Shown: positions 8,451 through 16,682 of the stretch, one piece after another
Layout of the letters: every line of letters starts with the position of its first letter
How positions within the stretch are numbered: the first letter of the stretch is position 1
Origin: Bacillus sp. OK048
Lineage (GTDB): Bacteria > Bacillota > Bacilli > Bacillales > Cytobacillaceae
Length of the DNA stretch: 64,000 bases
Direction of reading: 5' to 3'
Assembly: GCF_900103525.1 (NCBI RefSeq)
Contig: NZ_FNHN01000014.1
Location: 62,001 to 126,000, forward strand
Notes under the pieces: model-generated
What the model was told of the DNA's origin: nothing
What the model saw: the letters and a program-made list of their open reading frames with translations, nothing else
Databases searched by the model: none
Made by a program: the position numbers and the translations under genes

Positions 8451-8812
8451 GAGAGCTATTGGTGACCATAATCTTGTTGGAAATGAAAAAGTGGTAACCA
8501 ACGAGAGCTATTGGTGACCATAATCTTGTTGGAATTGAAAAAGTGGTAACCAACGAGGGCTATTGGTGACCATAATCTTGCTGGAAATGAAAAAGTGGTA
8601 ACCAACGAGGGCTATTGGTGACCATAATCTTGTTGGAATTGAAAAAGTGGTAACCAACGAGGGCTATTGGTGACCATAATCTTGCTGGATTTAAAAAAGT
8701 GGTAACCAACGAGGGCTATTGGTGACCATAATCTTGTTGAAATTGAAAAAGTGGTAACCAACGAGGGCTATTGGTGACCATAATCTTGCTGGAATAGAAA
8801 AAGTGGTCACTA
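8451..8812 (+). repeat. Tandem array 1: seven 52-nt units with GGTNACC palindromes
   Basis: GGTGACCATAATCTTG occurs at 8461 and then every 52 nt up to 8773, with no insertions or deletions. Each unit also holds a GGTAACC 32 nt after the GGTGACC; the next unit follows 20 nt later. Together the neighbouring sites make TGGTAACCAA-N9-TTGGTGACCA, a near-perfect dyad. Units differ only by substitutions. No spacers exist, so it is not CRISPR. The right edge is GTGGTCACTAGGAGGAG, the same as the right edge of array 2. Confidence 0.95.
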
Positions 8813-8998
8813 GGAGGAGGCGTTCATAATGACTTTAATCAAAGGAAGAACGAAGTTAGAGGTCAATGTAAGAGAATATAAGATTGTTTAATAGAATAGC
8901 TCTGTTAATTTCTATTGTTGATAGAGCTGTTTTCTATCATGTAAGAGCATCCTGGTTTAAAAGTTTACTTTAAGTTAACGAACGTATACTTGTTGATT

Positions 8999-9007
8999 TG
9001 CTATAAT
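8999..9007 (+). promoter_or_regulatory. Extended -10 promoter candidate
   Basis: TGCTATAAT is a consensus -10 with the TGN extension, about 57 nt before the isomerase start. No good -35 is visible at the right spacing. Confidence 0.5.
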
Positions 9008-9063
9008 AGAAGAAACAATACATTTCTTTCCATTTCAGCAGTTAATGAAAGGGGTAATGTGTA

Positions 9064-9864
9064 ATGCTGAAGTTAGGTTTAAAATGTACGTATGATCCGG
9101 AACAATTGTATGATCGATTACGATATAGGCCAGATATTATTGAACTTCATTTACATGAGGACGATTTGTTTAGAGACAAAAGAAAACAATTAGAAAATAC
9201 CATCTCCATGCTTTTAAGCCTAGGTTATGATGTCTATTTACATCACCCGATAAAATTCAATGGGAGATATTTAAATATTATCCACGAACAGAAAGAAGAT
9301 TATCTTTTCTATCATTCATCTACTCGGATTCTTGCTGAAATTTGTTTAACCCATTCGATAAAATGCGTTATTCACCCTCACTATTTACCAACTGCCACCT
9401 CAGCCATCAATAAAGAAAATAAAGATAAAACGGTCAATGAGATTAAACAAATTTTAACATACGGAAAAGATGTCTTTTTATGGGAGAATTCCATTCATGG
9501 TCTATTTACTGCCGAAAACACGAATTGGTTCGAGGAAATCGTCAAGCCGTTACAATTGCCATTAGCCTATGATATTAGCCACGCCTTTATCTCCTTTAAA
9601 GGTGATAACTCACTTTTGTTAGAGCAGATAAAAAAATTAGATTCGTATATTCATTATTTCCATGTTGTCGATAGCGAGGGTCAGAAACATGATGGATTGC
9701 AGCTAGGAACGGGCTTGATTCAATGGGAACCCATTCTTCCGTTTTTAATGAACAGACCATATATCTATGAAATTGCTCTTAAAGATAAAACGAATGCAGT
9801 TGAAATGTATGAAAGCCATCTTTATTTAGTTCGTTTATTAAAGAATCATTCGTGTATGAATTGA
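9064..9864 (+). CDS. Xylose isomerase-like TIM-barrel protein (sugar phosphate isomerase/epimerase family)
   Basis: A 266-residue protein with the alternating strand/helix pattern of AP-endonuclease-2/xylose-isomerase-like barrels. Putative metal ligands fall at strand ends: ELHLHEDD, IHPHYLP, WENS, YDISHAF, HVVDSEGQKHDGLQLGTG and EIALKD. The HxxD..HDxxxxGxG motif is typical of sugar isomerases/epimerases and endonuclease IV relatives. GAAAGGGG at 9049-9056 positions the ATG. It is a single gene with no sugar transporter beside it, and the substrate is unknown. A DNA-repair role is less likely because the DNA-binding loops of endonuclease IV were not recognised. Confidence 0.75.
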   Translation: MLKLGLKCTYDPEQLYDRLRYRPDIIELHLHEDDLFRDKRKQLENTISMLLSLGYDVYLHHPIKFNGRYLNIIHEQKEDYLFYHSSTRILAEICLTHSIKCVIHPHYLPTATSAINKENKDKTVNEIKQILTYGKDVFLWENSIHGLFTAENTNWFEEIVKPLQLPLAYDISHAFISFKGDNSLLLEQIKKLDSYIHYFHVVDSEGQKHDGLQLGTGLIQWEPILPFLMNRPYIYEIALKDKTNAVEMYESHLYLVRLLKNHSCMN

Positions 9865-9987
9865 TAAAATTCATTCCTTTGCCTAGACAACTATAAGGTA
9901 AAAGGTTGAACCTTTATAGTGAGCCCCAAAAGAAAAAAAGATTGACTTATGAAGATCTACTCGATTATTATTGTTTTATACTTAACC

Positions 9988-10047
9988 GCATAAAAGCATA
10001 AAAGCATAAAAGCATAAAAGCGTAAAAGCGTAAAAGCGTAAAAGCGT
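9988..10047 (+). repeat. 8-bp microsatellite (GCATAAAA/GCGTAAAA)
   Basis: Four GCATAAAA units are followed by three GCGTAAAA units and a partial eighth, in perfect 8-nt register. It ends 14 nt before the T-box stem I, so its length may set the spacing between promoter and leader. Confidence 0.9.
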
Positions 10048-10059
10048 TGAATTATTAAA

Positions 10060-10250
10060 GTAGCTGTTACCATCATTGAAATCAGAGACCTGTTGGGTGC
10101 TGCAAAACAGGCAAGGGGTAAGGTGAATTACAGATAAGGAGCTGTTTTCCGGTTTCGGCCGTTATCTAACAAGCGAGCAGAATTTAATCTGCTAACTAGG
10201 GTGGTACCGCGGAGAGCTTCCGTCCCTTTTTGGGATGGGGGCTTTTTTTT
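10060..10250 (+). promoter_or_regulatory. T-box riboswitch leader, probably tyrosine-specific
   Basis: The T-box sequence AGGGTGGTACCGCG is at 10198-10211, followed by a terminator with AGCTTCCGTCCC and GGGATGGGGGCT arms and a run of eight T (10214-10250). Stem I begins with AGCTGTTA at 10062 pairing to TAAGGAGCT at 10135, and carries the AGAGA bulge at 10084. The specifier loop reads AATTACAGA; the best codon is UAC (10129-10131), followed by the usual purine, which points to tRNA-Tyr. UGGU in the T-box fits a tRNA with discriminator A, as tRNA-Tyr has. UUA (Leu) is the alternative reading. Confidence 0.85.
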
Positions 10251-10279
10251 ATTTCATATTTTTAAAGGAGTAGGTGTAA

Positions 10280-11701
10280 ATGAAAAAGGAACTTTCTATT
10301 GGGATGTCGCTAATCCCCATTTTGGCATTGATTGGAGCTGCCGCCTTATCGATTTTTATATGGAAAGCGGGGATGCATGTTCCGTTAATGATTGGTGTCA
10401 TTGCAGCCGCAGTCGTTTCCATTGCTGCCGGCTGGAGCTGGGATGAGGTCCAGCAGATGATGGTGAAAGGGGTTGAGCGTGCCTTACCTGCCGTTTTTAT
10501 CTTACTTATTATCGGAATTATTGTAGGAACGTGGATTGCAAGCGGTGTGATCCCAACCATGATTTACTATGGACTTTTCATTATTAAACCCGCTATGTTT
10601 GTACCTATTGTGGCATTGGTAACTGGAATTATTTCGATTACATTAGGAAGCTCGTTTACGTCGATTGCGACGATTGGACTCGCTTTTATGGCAATTGGTG
10701 AAGGACTCGGTTTCCCTCCTGGGCTTGTAGCAGGGGCTGTCATTTCCGGTGCCTATTTTGGTGATAAATTATCTCCCCTTTCTGATACGACTAACATTGC
10801 TCCGGCGATGGCCGAAACCGATTTATTTAGTCATGTGAAGCACATGCTCTGGGACACGATTCCAGCATTCATTCTTTCCATCATTTTATATTGGTTCGTT
10901 GGTCAAGCGTCCGCTTCCAATAGCGGTGCAGATACCAATGTGATTGAAGCAATGAAAACAGGCTTGAATGATGTTTTTGTCATCCATCCCTTATTATTAT
11001 TGATGCCAATCTTAACTATCATTTTAATGATAAAACGGACACCTGCAATCCCGGCTTTAATGACCGTCAGTATTTTAGGCGGATTGCTGGCCATTTTTGT
11101 ACAGGGAGCAACCGTGACTTCTGTTATTCAAGTGATGACAAATGGATTCCACGTCGAGTCTGGCGTAAAAGCATTGGATTCATTGTTAAATAACGGGGGA
11201 CTCATGTCCATGCTCGGGACGATTGGGTTGTTAATCCTCGCAACGGCACTCGGGGGAATTCTAGAGGAGACGGGATCTTTTGAGGTATTAACGAAAAAAA
11301 TGATGTCCAAAGTTCGGTCGACTGGAACCTTAATCAGCACCACGATCCTTTCTACCTTTGTTGTAGCATTTGCCAGTGGGGCACAATTTTTAGCGATTAT
11401 TTTACCAGCAAGAACATTTGTGAAAAATTATAAACAAATGGGCATTGACACAAAGAACCTTTCAAGATGTGTTGAAGCAGCGGGAACGGTTGGAATCAAT
11501 CTCGTTCCGTGGAGCGTACCTGCCGTATTTGCTGCGGGTATTCTCGGTGTCAGTCCAGGTGAATTTATTCCGTATGCCTTCTTTGCCTTCCTCGTCCCGC
11601 TCATGAATATCTTATTCGGTTTTACTGGCTGGACGATTACAAAGAAAAACTATAGTCATGAAACCAATAATAAGGATGACAAAGGAAGTGTAGCCATATG
11701 A
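10280..11701 (+). CDS. NhaC-family transporter, probable tyrosine importer
   Basis: A 473-residue polytopic protein of the NhaC Na+/H+ antiporter family with about twelve hydrophobic segments. Family blocks include ITLGSSFTSIATIG, SGAYFGDKLSPLSDTTNIAPA and CVEAAGTVGINLVPWSVPAVF. NhaC members behind tyrosine T-boxes in Firmicutes are predicted amino-acid rather than cation carriers, and the leader here supports that reading. AAAGGAG lies 9 nt before the ATG. The stop overlaps the start of the PqqB-like gene (ATGA), so both are made together and induced when charged tRNA-Tyr is scarce. Confidence 0.88.
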   Translation: MKKELSIGMSLIPILALIGAAALSIFIWKAGMHVPLMIGVIAAAVVSIAAGWSWDEVQQMMVKGVERALPAVFILLIIGIIVGTWIASGVIPTMIYYGLFIIKPAMFVPIVALVTGIISITLGSSFTSIATIGLAFMAIGEGLGFPPGLVAGAVISGAYFGDKLSPLSDTTNIAPAMAETDLFSHVKHMLWDTIPAFILSIILYWFVGQASASNSGADTNVIEAMKTGLNDVFVIHPLLLLMPILTIILMIKRTPAIPALMTVSILGGLLAIFVQGATVTSVIQVMTNGFHVESGVKALDSLLNNGGLMSMLGTIGLLILATALGGILEETGSFEVLTKKMMSKVRSTGTLISTTILSTFVVAFASGAQFLAIILPARTFVKNYKQMGIDTKNLSRCVEAAGTVGINLVPWSVPAVFAAGILGVSPGEFIPYAFFAFLVPLMNILFGFTGWTITKKNYSHETNNKDDKGSVAI

Positions 11702-12564
11702 GTGAGGTCATATTACGAGTATTAGGAACGGCGCAAGATGCCGGGCTGCCCCATCCAAATTGCTTTTGCAAAAATTGTACGGAAGCAATTAACCATCCAC
11801 AGTTTAAGCGTCTCGCTGCATCATTAGCGATTATCCTGCCTGATGAAGAGATGTGGCATTTGATTGATGCAACTCCTGATTTGAAAGAGCAAATGGCAAG
11901 GCTGCAAATGCAGTACGACCTGAAAGGAAAGATGATGGAGAACATCTTTTTAACACATGCCCATTTGGGACATTACCCAGGTCTTTTATTTTTGGGGCGA
12001 GAAGCCATCGGTGCGAGCGGAATCCCCGTGATGGCGGGGAAAAAAATGAAACAGTTATTAGAAGAACAAGCTCCCTGGAGCCAATTAACGAAGCTTGGCA
12101 ATATCAATATACAAGAAATCCGGGATGGACAAGACATACGTATATCTCCCCTTGTCACCGTTACGCCTGTCAATGTACCGCATCGCAATGAATTTTCTGA
12201 GACCTTTGCTTTTTGGATTAAGGGACCGAATAAGAAAGTTCTCTATGTTCCGGATATTGATCGCTGGCATGAGTGGAATTATGACATTCATCGCGTTTGC
12301 GAGGAAGCAGACATCTGTTTGCTGGATGGGACTTTTCATTCTGCGAAAGATCTTGAGCATATTGGCCGTGATATTCGTGAAATTCCCCATCCGCTCATGA
12401 CGGAGACGATGGAGCGGCTGCAAGATTTAACGAAACAGACTGAGATTTATTTTACCCATCTTAATCATTCCAATCCGGCCATTGACAATGATCAAATCAT
12501 TCGCCAAGAAATCGAGGCAAAAGGATTTAAAATTGCAGAAGAGGAAATGGAAATTAGGTTATAA
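11698..12564 (+). CDS. PqqB-like metallo-beta-lactamase-fold protein
   Basis: A 288-residue protein. The N-terminus LGTAQDAGLPHPNCFCKNC and the later WHLIDATPDLKEQM match the PqqB pattern (LGSAAGGG..PxWNCxCxNC, NASPDLRxQ). The metal motif is THAHLGHY, an HxHxGH version of the usual HxHxDH, near residues 86-92; other ligands are likely in VPHRNE, VPDIDRW and FTHLNHSNP. PqqB is reported to hydroxylate a tyrosine-derived precursor in PQQ synthesis. No other pqq genes occur here, so PQQ production is unlikely. Coupling to a tyrosine-type T-box transporter suggests a tyrosine-related substrate, which is inference. Confidence 0.82.
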   Translation: MSEVILRVLGTAQDAGLPHPNCFCKNCTEAINHPQFKRLAASLAIILPDEEMWHLIDATPDLKEQMARLQMQYDLKGKMMENIFLTHAHLGHYPGLLFLGREAIGASGIPVMAGKKMKQLLEEQAPWSQLTKLGNINIQEIRDGQDIRISPLVTVTPVNVPHRNEFSETFAFWIKGPNKKVLYVPDIDRWHEWNYDIHRVCEEADICLLDGTFHSAKDLEHIGRDIREIPHPLMTETMERLQDLTKQTEIYFTHLNHSNPAIDNDQIIRQEIEAKGFKIAEEEMEIRL

Positions 12565-12643
12565 ACTGTGACCATGGGGACCATGAGCACAACTTCATTC
12601 TTTTCGGGAAATCAAAAATTTTGCTCCTATCCGATAAAAGAGC

Positions 12644-12684
12644 AAAGGCACAACTAGCAATTATCACTAGTTGTGCCTTTTTGC
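12644..12684 (+). terminator. Terminator of the NhaC/PqqB-like operon
   Basis: AAAGGCACAACTAG and CTAGTTGTGCCTTT form a 14-bp stem with a 9-nt loop, followed by TT. Confidence 0.88.
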
Positions 12685-12764
12685 GTGCAATACTTCCGAT
12701 TGTCCCCTATAAGAACAGTCCCCATGACTGTCGTGGCTGTTTCAGAAAAAATCGCGAAGAAAAA

Positions 12765-13820
12765 TGTTGAAATTTCCCAATGTAAGCAAACAATTGTTCT
12801 CAATCGAGCTATGAGTGCGAGTGTGGATTTACCTGATAGTAAGTATGAAATGATCCATTTGGCTGGTGCTTGGAGCAGGGAACGTCATGTGAAGACAAGA
12901 AAATTGGAACAAGGCATCCAAGGAATTTACAGTATGAAAGGGATCAGCAGTGCGGAACATAATCCATTTATTGCTTTAAAAAGACCCAATACCGATGAAT
13001 TCAATGGGGAAGTATATGGTTTTAGTTTGATCTATAGCGGAAATCATATTGAACAAGTAGAAGTAGATTCACATAATCAAACAAGAGTGATCTTGGGAAT
13101 CCATCCGGATACATTTGAATGGCCGCTACATGAGGGCGAAGAGTTTCAAACACCTGAAGCCGTAATGGTTTATTCAGACAGCGGGATGAATAAAATGAGT
13201 CAAACGTATCATCGGTTGTATCGGACCAGATTGGTACGAGGTCAATGGAGAGATCAGGTAAGACCGATTCTGATTAACAATTGGGAAGCTACAGATATGG
13301 AGTTTACCGAAGAAAAGGTTTTAAGAATTGCAAAGCCAGGAAAAGAATTGGGCATGGAATTATTTGTCTTGGATGATGGCTGGTTGGCAGCCGGGATCAT
13401 GATAAAGCTGGTTTAGGCGATTGGTATGTGACGAATTTTAACAAATTACCTGATGGCATTACAGGCCTAGCAGACAAAGTAGAAGAAATGGGAATGAAAT
13501 TTGGGCTTTGGTTTGAACCAGAGATGGTGAATAAGGATAGCGATTTATATCGAAACCATCCTGATTGGATTCTAGCAACACCTGGCCGAAGATCATCTGC
13601 TTCTAGAAATCAATATGTACTAGATTTTTCAAGAAGTGAAGTTGTCGATTATATTTATGGGTTAATGGAAAAGGTCTTAAGTGAAGCAAAGATTTCTTAT
13701 GTAAAATGGGATATGAACCGCAATATTACAGAATGTTATTCTGCATCTAAGACAGCAGAGAATCAAGGAAAGGTATTTCATGAATATATCCTAGGAGTAC
13801 GTTTAGTTGAGAAGAATTAA
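12765..13820 (+). pseudogene. GH36 alpha-galactosidase pseudogene
   Basis: An internal fragment of a GH36 enzyme of normally about 730 residues. Present are the late N-terminal domain (LNRAMSASVDLPDS, GAWSRERHVK) and the barrel start (ILINNWEATDMEFTEEK, LFVLDDGW). After a frameshift come LGDWYVTNFNKLPDGI, FGLWFEPEMVN and KWDMNRNITE, which holds the nucleophile Asp. Loss of one T after 13385 breaks the frame: restoring it gives DGWFGSRDHDKAGLGDW. The first ~170 and the last ~200 residues are missing, so the gene is dead even without the frameshift. It follows the upstream terminator directly and has no start of its own. Confidence 0.9.
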
Positions 13821-13933
13821 ATAGTTTTTTGCCGAGGGATTCTAGAGATAGCTTTATTATCAGAGGATATTTAGGTTTAAGTGATCAAGTAGTAAATAAA
13901 TCAAATGAGCAGCTGTCTTTTTAAAAATGACCA

Positions 13934-13981
13934 CCATCTATTAACGGATGAAACTGATTTTGGGAGAGCAGATTAATAGAG
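13934..13981. repeat. 48-bp repeated fragment, copy 2
   Basis: This matches 7010-7057 in the same orientation with about five differences. It lies between the alpha-galactosidase pseudogene and the IS30 remnant, a graveyard region. Confidence 0.6.
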
Positions 13982-13997
13982 CGTTTCGTATAAACCA

Positions 13998-14031
13998 GGA
14001 TGAACCGTACCATAAGTAAGTGAGGTTTTTT
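13998..14031. repeat. GAACCGTAYCATAA hairpin repeat, copy 1 (partial)
   Basis: GATGAACCGTACCATAAGTA is followed by a TGAGGTTTTTT run. Related copies are at 17947, 35809, 60625 and 62543. Longer copies fold as CCTCATTA..CGGTGAACCG..TAAATAGAGG with a T tail. Confidence 0.7.
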
Positions 14032-14041
14032 CAGAAGTTGG

Positions 14042-14350
14042 TCAATCTAAGTGCGACAATTCCTTCTGAAACGCTGAGTATGCAGTTTTCCAATTTAAAC
14101 CTTTCTCATAGAATAAGGTCAACGTCTTATTCGATTCTTTCTGTGATACCTTAGCTAAGCTGGTTCCTTTTGGGACAAACACGAAATAAGCTGTCTATGT
14201 TCCAGTGGCATGAAGCAACCGTTCAACTCCCAGTGACCAACCGTTTCTTGTTTTTTTAACCTCTTTTGGGTGTTTTTGAATGGAACTTCTACTATTAAAA
14301 CGGCCCTTAGCTTCCCTAGTCTTTTGGCGCTTTATGGGTATTTGCTGTCT
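14042..14350 (-). pseudogene. IS30-family transposase remnant
   Basis: Read on the minus strand, fragments in different frames give GRFNSRSSIQKHPKEVKK, then ETVGHWEL, then VPKGTSLAKVSQKES and LNWKTAYSAFQKELSHLD before a TGA at 14042-14044. These match three consecutive blocks of IS30 transposases: the GRF..SIxxRPKEVxxR stretch, the VGHWELD catalytic block, and the FPKxTDLxKVxxxE..CLGWKTAYExFxxELxHL end. The N-terminus and most of the catalytic core are deleted and frameshifts separate the blocks. No terminal inverted repeats were identified. Confidence 0.78.
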
Positions 14351-14478
14351 TTTAGATGTAGCACTTAATATTACAATTCAATTCATAATAAAATTGTCCC
14401 TTTCATAAAGTTTTAAATATACATCGTTTGTCTGAAGCCAATGTATATGTGTGGAAAGATGATATAGGAGATGAGAAG

Positions 14479-16662
14479 ATGCCTAAAAGTTTAAACAAGA
14501 AGGCTGAGCTTAATGTCATCTATATCGTTCTAGATGATGTAGGTTATTCAGCTTTAGGCTGCTATGGTTCAGAGATTGAAACACCTTATATTAATTCGTT
14601 AGCCGAAAATGGACTTAGGTACAATAACTTTACTGTTACTCCTTTGTGTTCTCCTACTCGTGCCTGTTTGCTGACAGGGCGAAACTGTCACTCGGTGGGT
14701 GTGGGGATGATTTCGGACATAGATTGGGGACCTGAATATCCTAATAAACGGGGGAGAATTTCAAATTCGGCTGCCACTCTGGCTGAAATATTAAAATCAA
14801 ATGGGATGGCTACTTATATGGTTGGTAAGTGGCACCTTGTCCCTGGTCATGAAGCTGCTTCAAGCGGCCCCTTTGGAAACTGGCCGCTTTCAAAAGGATT
14901 TGAACGGTATTATGGCTTTTTAATAGCGAAAACAGATCAGTATACGCCGGATTTAGTATATGATAATCATCGCGTACAGAAACCTGAAAAATCTAATTAT
15001 CATTTATCGGAGGACCTTGTTGATAAATCATTAGAGTTTTTGACTGACCACCTCTCTGTTACTCCGGACCGTCCATTTTTCCTATATTTAGCTTTCGGGG
15101 CGATGCATGAACCCCATCAGGTACCAAAGGAATACATTGAAAAATATAAGGGTGTTTACGATAAGGGATGGGACCACATAAGGGAAGAGCGCTTTAAGCG
15201 TCAAAAGAAGATGGAAATCATTCCATCAAAAACGGAACTTGTTGAACGTAATCCAGGAATTAAATCTTGGGACGACTTAACATCGAAAGAAAAAAAATTG
15301 TTTATCAAATTCCAAGAGACGTATTCGGGATTTCTTACTCACACAGACCAGCAAATTGGAAGACTGCTAAATTTTTTAAAATTAAAAAATAAGCTTGAAG
15401 ATACGATTATTGTTTTACTTTCTGATAATGGAGGGAGCCAGGAAGGAGGATGGAATGGTTCGATTAATGATTCTGCCCATTTTAATGGTATCGAGGAAAG
15501 TGTGAATGAAATGTATGAACATTTGGAGGAAATAGGAGGGCATTTGACAAGCCCTAATTATCCTAAAGGATGGTCGCAGGTAAGTAACACGCCTTTTAAA
15601 TATTATAAACAAAATACATTTTTTGGTGGAACGCATGTCCCCCTCATCATCCAATGTCCTCAAAGGATTTCAGATCCTGGGTCGATACGTTCCCAATTTT
15701 ATCATGCAATCGATATTACTCCTACTATCCTTGACCTTCTACAAATTGAGGCCCCGTCCATATATGATGGTGTGACACAAATGCCGCTACATGGTGTCAG
15801 TATGTTGAATACATTCACAGAGTCACAAGCCCCGTCAAAGAGAAAAACTCAATATTTTGAAATGCTTGGACATCGTGCCATCTGGCAGGATGGGTGGGTA
15901 GCTGTCACTTACCATGAAAGAGGTGTACCTTTTGAGGAAGATCACTGGGAACTATACCAAGTAGATCAGGATTTTTCTCAAAAGTATAATTTGGCTGAAA
16001 AGTACCCTAAAAAATTAAAAGAGCTTCAACAAATATGGTGGGAGGAAGCGATGAAGTACGACGTGCTGCCTCTAAATGACAATCCATACAGAAAAGGATA
16101 TTTCGGCTTGCAGGAAGGAAGAACTACCTTCATTTTCTATCCAGGCATGGCTCATTTGCCATCGACTGCCGCACCGATTATAACACGTTCTTCCTATTCA
16201 ATTAGCATTCCAATCTTCCGTTCTAATCCTGCAGAACAAGGAGTATTAATTGCCCATGGCAATCATTCAAGCGGATATTCCCTCTATATAAAAGATAACT
16301 ACTTATTCTATGAATATAATTATGTCGGCACAGTTTATCATCTTCAATCGTCGGTGCAAGTACCAATTGGAAATTCAACTATTGAATTTCACTTTAAGCG
16401 AGGTCAAGGAACAAGTGGTATGGGCAGTCTTTCGATCAATGGCAAGCTGGTGGGCAAACTTCTTATGCCTCGTACATTGCCATTTGTTATTTCTGTTGAG
16501 GGAATGGACATAGGTCGGGATCGATTGTCTGCTGTAAGTGCTAACTACCCAGTGCCAGAATTTCCGTTTAGCGGGCAAATCAAGAAAGCGGTTATTGAAC
16601 TTTATAGGGAATTTAAGAGAGAAATTTGCATTAATATAAATGGAACGATTCAATATCTTTAA
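14479..16662 (+). CDS. Arylsulfatase (formylglycine sulfatase) with C-terminal LamG-like domain
   Basis: A 727-residue protein. The N-terminal alkaline-phosphatase-fold domain starts with NVIYIVLDDVGYSALGCYG, supplying the two metal Asp residues. The activation motif CSPTRACLLTGR is near residue 55; its Cys is converted to formylglycine. GKWHLVPGH and LLSDNGGSQEGG supply further active-site residues. The last ~170 residues form a beta-rich region (GYSLYIKDNYLFYEYNYVG) like LamG-type modules. No signal peptide is visible, so it is probably cytoplasmic. ATG at 14479 has GGAG 8 nt upstream. The next gene is its likely maturase. Confidence 0.92.
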   Translation: MPKSLNKKAELNVIYIVLDDVGYSALGCYGSEIETPYINSLAENGLRYNNFTVTPLCSPTRACLLTGRNCHSVGVGMISDIDWGPEYPNKRGRISNSAATLAEILKSNGMATYMVGKWHLVPGHEAASSGPFGNWPLSKGFERYYGFLIAKTDQYTPDLVYDNHRVQKPEKSNYHLSEDLVDKSLEFLTDHLSVTPDRPFFLYLAFGAMHEPHQVPKEYIEKYKGVYDKGWDHIREERFKRQKKMEIIPSKTELVERNPGIKSWDDLTSKEKKLFIKFQETYSGFLTHTDQQIGRLLNFLKLKNKLEDTIIVLLSDNGGSQEGGWNGSINDSAHFNGIEESVNEMYEHLEEIGGHLTSPNYPKGWSQVSNTPFKYYKQNTFFGGTHVPLIIQCPQRISDPGSIRSQFYHAIDITPTILDLLQIEAPSIYDGVTQMPLHGVSMLNTFTESQAPSKRKTQYFEMLGHRAIWQDGWVAVTYHERGVPFEEDHWELYQVDQDFSQKYNLAEKYPKKLKELQQIWWEEAMKYDVLPLNDNPYRKGYFGLQEGRTTFIFYPGMAHLPSTAAPIITRSSYSISIPIFRSNPAEQGVLIAHGNHSSGYSLYIKDNYLFYEYNYVGTVYHLQSSVQVPIGNSTIEFHFKRGQGTSGMGSLSINGKLVGKLLMPRTLPFVISVEGMDIGRDRLSAVSANYPVPEFPFSGQIKKAVIELYREFKREICININGTIQYL

Positions 16663-16682
16663 ATAGAAAGGTGGCGGTCCAT

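Noticed and set aside
8451-8812. CRISPR array
   Set aside because: Units are contiguous and similar over their whole 52 nt; there are no unique spacers and no cas genes. The same holds for 24193-24722 and 35388-35697.
12085-12423. Frames of ~100 residues on both strands inside the PqqB-like gene
   Set aside because: Shadows of a gene with clear motifs and correct coupling to NhaC.
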